From Cervus elaphus (lineage: Eukaryota; Chordata; Mammalia; Artiodactyla; Cervidae): a DNA stretch of 64,000 nucleotides. The stretch lies in NCBI RefSeq assembly GCF_910594005.1, contig NC_057826.1, positions 21,733,501 to 21,797,500 of the forward strand. Direction: 5' to 3'. Positions 63,637 through 64,000 of the stretch are shown in pieces (the first letter of the stretch is position 1; every line of letters starts with the position of its first letter). The notes under the pieces are model-generated. The model saw only the letters and a list, made by a program, of their open reading frames with translations. It was not told where the DNA came from and did no database searches. The position numbers and the translations under genes are program-made.

Positions 63637-64000
63637 GTACTCGCCTCCTGCATGGAGCACGCTCAGGGGTGGCGTCCGGGGCGAGAAATAACGCGTTTCT
63701 CCTTTTCTCTTTTCTCTCTTTTCTCTCTGTCTGGATCTCCTTGCCTCCCCTTTCCTGTGGGCCGCGGGGCTCGTCTTCTGCTGTCCCTGCCTGGCCCCTG
63801 GCGGGCTCCTCCTCCCACTACTCCGACCTCTGACCTCTGACCTCTGCCCTCGGTTATCTTTCGTGGGAACCTGCACGGTGCCCACCTTCCTCTCTCCTCG
63901 TCGCGCTCCATCCCGTGGACGGATTTTTGCATCTCCCTGCTCTGTCTTCCTCCTTCCTGTGGATATCTTCCCCGGATGTGTATTTGCATCTCTTCCTCCT
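63637..64000 (+). other. ACTN1 intron 19, first part
   Basis: It is pyrimidine-rich, with paired branch-like adenosines at 63686-63691, a CT tract to 63729, three tandem GACCTCT copies at 63825-63845 and no AG after 63685. The smooth-muscle exon is not reached before the window ends. Confidence 0.8.
63684..63735 (+). promoter_or_regulatory. Candidate smooth-muscle-exon branch points and pyrimidine tract
   Basis: An A-rich core, gagaaataacg, ends at 63693 and is followed by a nearly pure CT tract (63696-63729) rich in CTCTCT and TTCTC words of the kind bound by PTB. The candidate branch adenosines (63687 and 63691, or 63686 and 63690) are 4 nt apart and only 50-54 nt from the exon 19 donor. 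No AG follows up to the window end. This fits the reported paired branch points 382 and 386 nt upstream of the rat smooth-muscle exon. The assignment is by position and composition only. Confidence 0.7.

Overview
This is vertebrate nuclear DNA, and the interspersed repeats identify the host as a ruminant, most likely a bovid. Bov-tA and Bov-A2 SINEs, a BovB LINE tail, ruminant L1 tails and tRNA-derived CHR/ART2-like SINEs are scattered through it, several with intact target-site duplications. Cattle, sheep, goat or buffalo cannot be told apart from this window alone.

The only gene I can support is alpha-actinin-1 (ACTN1), on the + strand and incomplete at both ends. Eighteen consecutive coding exons (human-style exons 2 to 19, 24250-63636) splice with GT-AG junctions and compatible phases into 2256 coding bases, residues 36-787 of the usual 892-residue non-muscle isoform, with no frameshift or stop. 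They encode nearly all of the actin-binding domain (two calponin-homology domains), all four spectrin repeats of the rod and the first EF-hand. The promoter, exon 1 (residues 1-35), the smooth-muscle exon, the last exons and the 3' UTR lie outside.

Layout: 1-24249 is inferred to be the 3' part of a large intron 1. Exons 2-8 (24250-43726) are widely spaced and encode CH1 and CH2. After a 7.3-kb intron 8, exons 9-18 (51021-62607) encode the linker and rod and become more closely spaced. Exon 19 (63556-63636) is the non-muscle version of the first EF-hand exon. Introns hold SINEs, LINE fragments, MIR and L2 relics, hAT fossils and microsatellites, with some unique stretches.

The most interesting part is the last 650 bases. 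The non-muscle exon 19 is preceded by a perfect CTAAC branch-point sequence about 188 nt upstream, with no AG dinucleotide in between. It is followed, about 50 nt after its 5' splice site, by a second branch-like element, a long pyrimidine tract and an AG-free zone running to the window end. This is the arrangement described for mutually exclusive NM/SM exon choice in rat Actn1, and it predicts the smooth-muscle exon just beyond base 64000. Other leads are a possible poison exon in intron 8, a G-rich array behind exon 10, a convergent pair of CTCF-like motifs around exons 2-4, two perfect CArG boxes, a homeodomain-motif cluster in intron 3 and a local duplication in intron 1.
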